Shown here in pieces: positions 5,378-5,782 of a stretch of 5,782 nucleotides of DNA. The DNA is from Verrucomicrobiota bacterium. Lineage in GTDB: Bacteria > Verrucomicrobiota > Verrucomicrobiia > Verrucomicrobiales > DEV007. Position 1 is the stretch's first letter, and each line of letters begins with the position of its first letter. The position numbers and the translations under genes are program-made. Below the pieces are notes generated by a model. That model did not search any database. It was given only the letters and a program-made list of their open reading frames with translations, and was not told where the DNA came from. The DNA is taken from positions 1 through 5,782 of the forward strand of contig JAHDIL010000130.1 of the NCBI GenBank assembly GCA_020630835.1, given 5' to 3'.

Positions 5378-5659
5378 ATGGAACTCACCCTTCTCTTATT
5401 TGTCTTTGTCATGGCAGCTTTCCTAGGATTCGAACTCATCCAGAAAGTGCCCTCTCAACTACACACGCCACTCATGTCTGGGTCTAACGCTATCTCAGGG
5501 ATCACTATGGTCGGCGCCCTCGCAGCGGCAGGCACTATGGATTCCTCTCTAGGTAAATGGCTAGGACTGGCGGCGCTCATTCTCGCCACCGTCAATGTCG
5601 TCGGCGGATACCTTGTCACAGATCGCATGCTCGGAATGTTTCGCAAAAAGGATCGCTGA
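5378..5659 (+). CDS. pntAB: NAD(P) transhydrogenase subunit alpha part 2 (membrane domain)
   Basis: This 93-residue integral membrane subunit supplies part of domain II, the proton channel, next to PntB. Three hydrophobic helices lie at about 3-20, 37-55 and 60-82. The signature PSQLHTPLMSGSNAISGI (25-42) is highly characteristic of this family. The C-terminus is basic (FRKKDR), as expected on the cytoplasmic side. An in-frame ATG at 5324 would add 18 residues but would overlap the pntAA end and lacks family similarity. The start at 5378 (MELTLLLFVF) was preferred because it begins at the first helix. The leader is pyrimidine-rich (5368-5377) with no Shine-Dalgarno site. It sits 13 nt after pntAA and 33 nt before pntB. 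It is shorter than the 139 residues of R. rubrum PntAB, within the range expected of the core domain. Confidence 0.96.
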   Translation: MELTLLLFVFVMAAFLGFELIQKVPSQLHTPLMSGSNAISGITMVGALAAAGTMDSSLGKWLGLAALILATVNVVGGYLVTDRMLGMFRKKDR

Positions 5660-5692
5660 TCTTCCTATCAAACCCCTTTTCTTTTTCGACCT

Positions 5693-5782
5693 ATGAACTT
5701 CTTTACGGACATCGCCTACATCGCAGCCTCCGTGCTCTTTATCTTCGGTATCAAGATGCTTGGCTCGGCTGAAACGGCCCGC
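5693..5782 (+). CDS. pntB: NAD(P) transhydrogenase subunit beta, 5' end only
   Basis: The first 30 codons are visible before the right edge: MNFFTDIAYIAASVLFIFGI, then KMLGSAETAR. The pattern AYI(x)A(x)VLFI(x)G(x)K(x)L(x)S(x)ETAR is that of the first membrane helix and following loop of PntB, which carries the remaining domain II helices and the NADP(H)-binding domain III. It lies 33 nt after pntAB on the same strand, completing the expected operon order. The leader is strongly pyrimidine-rich (5673-5692) with no Shine-Dalgarno site. Confidence 0.93.
   Translation, partial: MNFFTDIAYIAASVLFIFGIKMLGSAETAR

Overview
The window carries five protein genes and one tRNA gene. From left to right: the 5' part of a Fic-family (AMPylase-type) gene on the minus strand, running off the left edge (1-580); a gene-free stretch rich in repeats and hairpins that contains a tRNA- or tmRNA-like 3' end (about 600-815); a tRNA-Phe(GAA) on the minus strand (864-936); then, all on the plus strand, a membrane delta-9-type acyl-CoA/fatty acid desaturase (1227-2339), an unusually large tatC (2436-4016), and the start of a three-subunit proton-translocating NAD(P) transhydrogenase operon, pntAA (4228-5364), pntAB (5378-5659) and pntB (5693 to the right edge).

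The organism is bacterial. Three things suggest, but do not prove, Verrucomicrobiota (Opitutia/Puniceicoccales-like): the split pntAA/pntAB/pntB layout, the desaturase of an aerobic Gram-negative type, and host genes that lack Shine-Dalgarno sites. This placement is an inference from general knowledge, not from a search. The four plus-strand genes with a visible upstream region, plus pntB, have pyrimidine-rich leaders with no GGAGG-like site. The Fic gene has a clear GGAGGT site and looks richer in G+C. With the tRNA/tmRNA-like 3' end and the repeats between it and tRNA-Phe, this hints that the left tenth of the window is the edge of an acquired element.

The most unusual object is the TatC protein. 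A recognisable six-helix TatC core is interrupted by about 100 residues in the periplasmic loop between helices 3 and 4. It is then extended by about 170 cytoplasmic residues: a charged predicted coiled coil with a 21-residue repeat, an acidic/His-rich linker, and a ComEA-like helix-hairpin-helix domain at the very end. I know of no described function for such a fusion.

Functionally the right side is envelope and redox housekeeping. The desaturase adjusts membrane lipid unsaturation. TatC receives twin-arginine precursors for export of folded proteins. The transhydrogenase uses the proton-motive force to make NADPH. The pnt genes are clearly one operon (gaps of 13 and 33 nt). The 96-nt gap between desaturase and tatC and the 211-nt gap before pntAA leave their co-transcription open.
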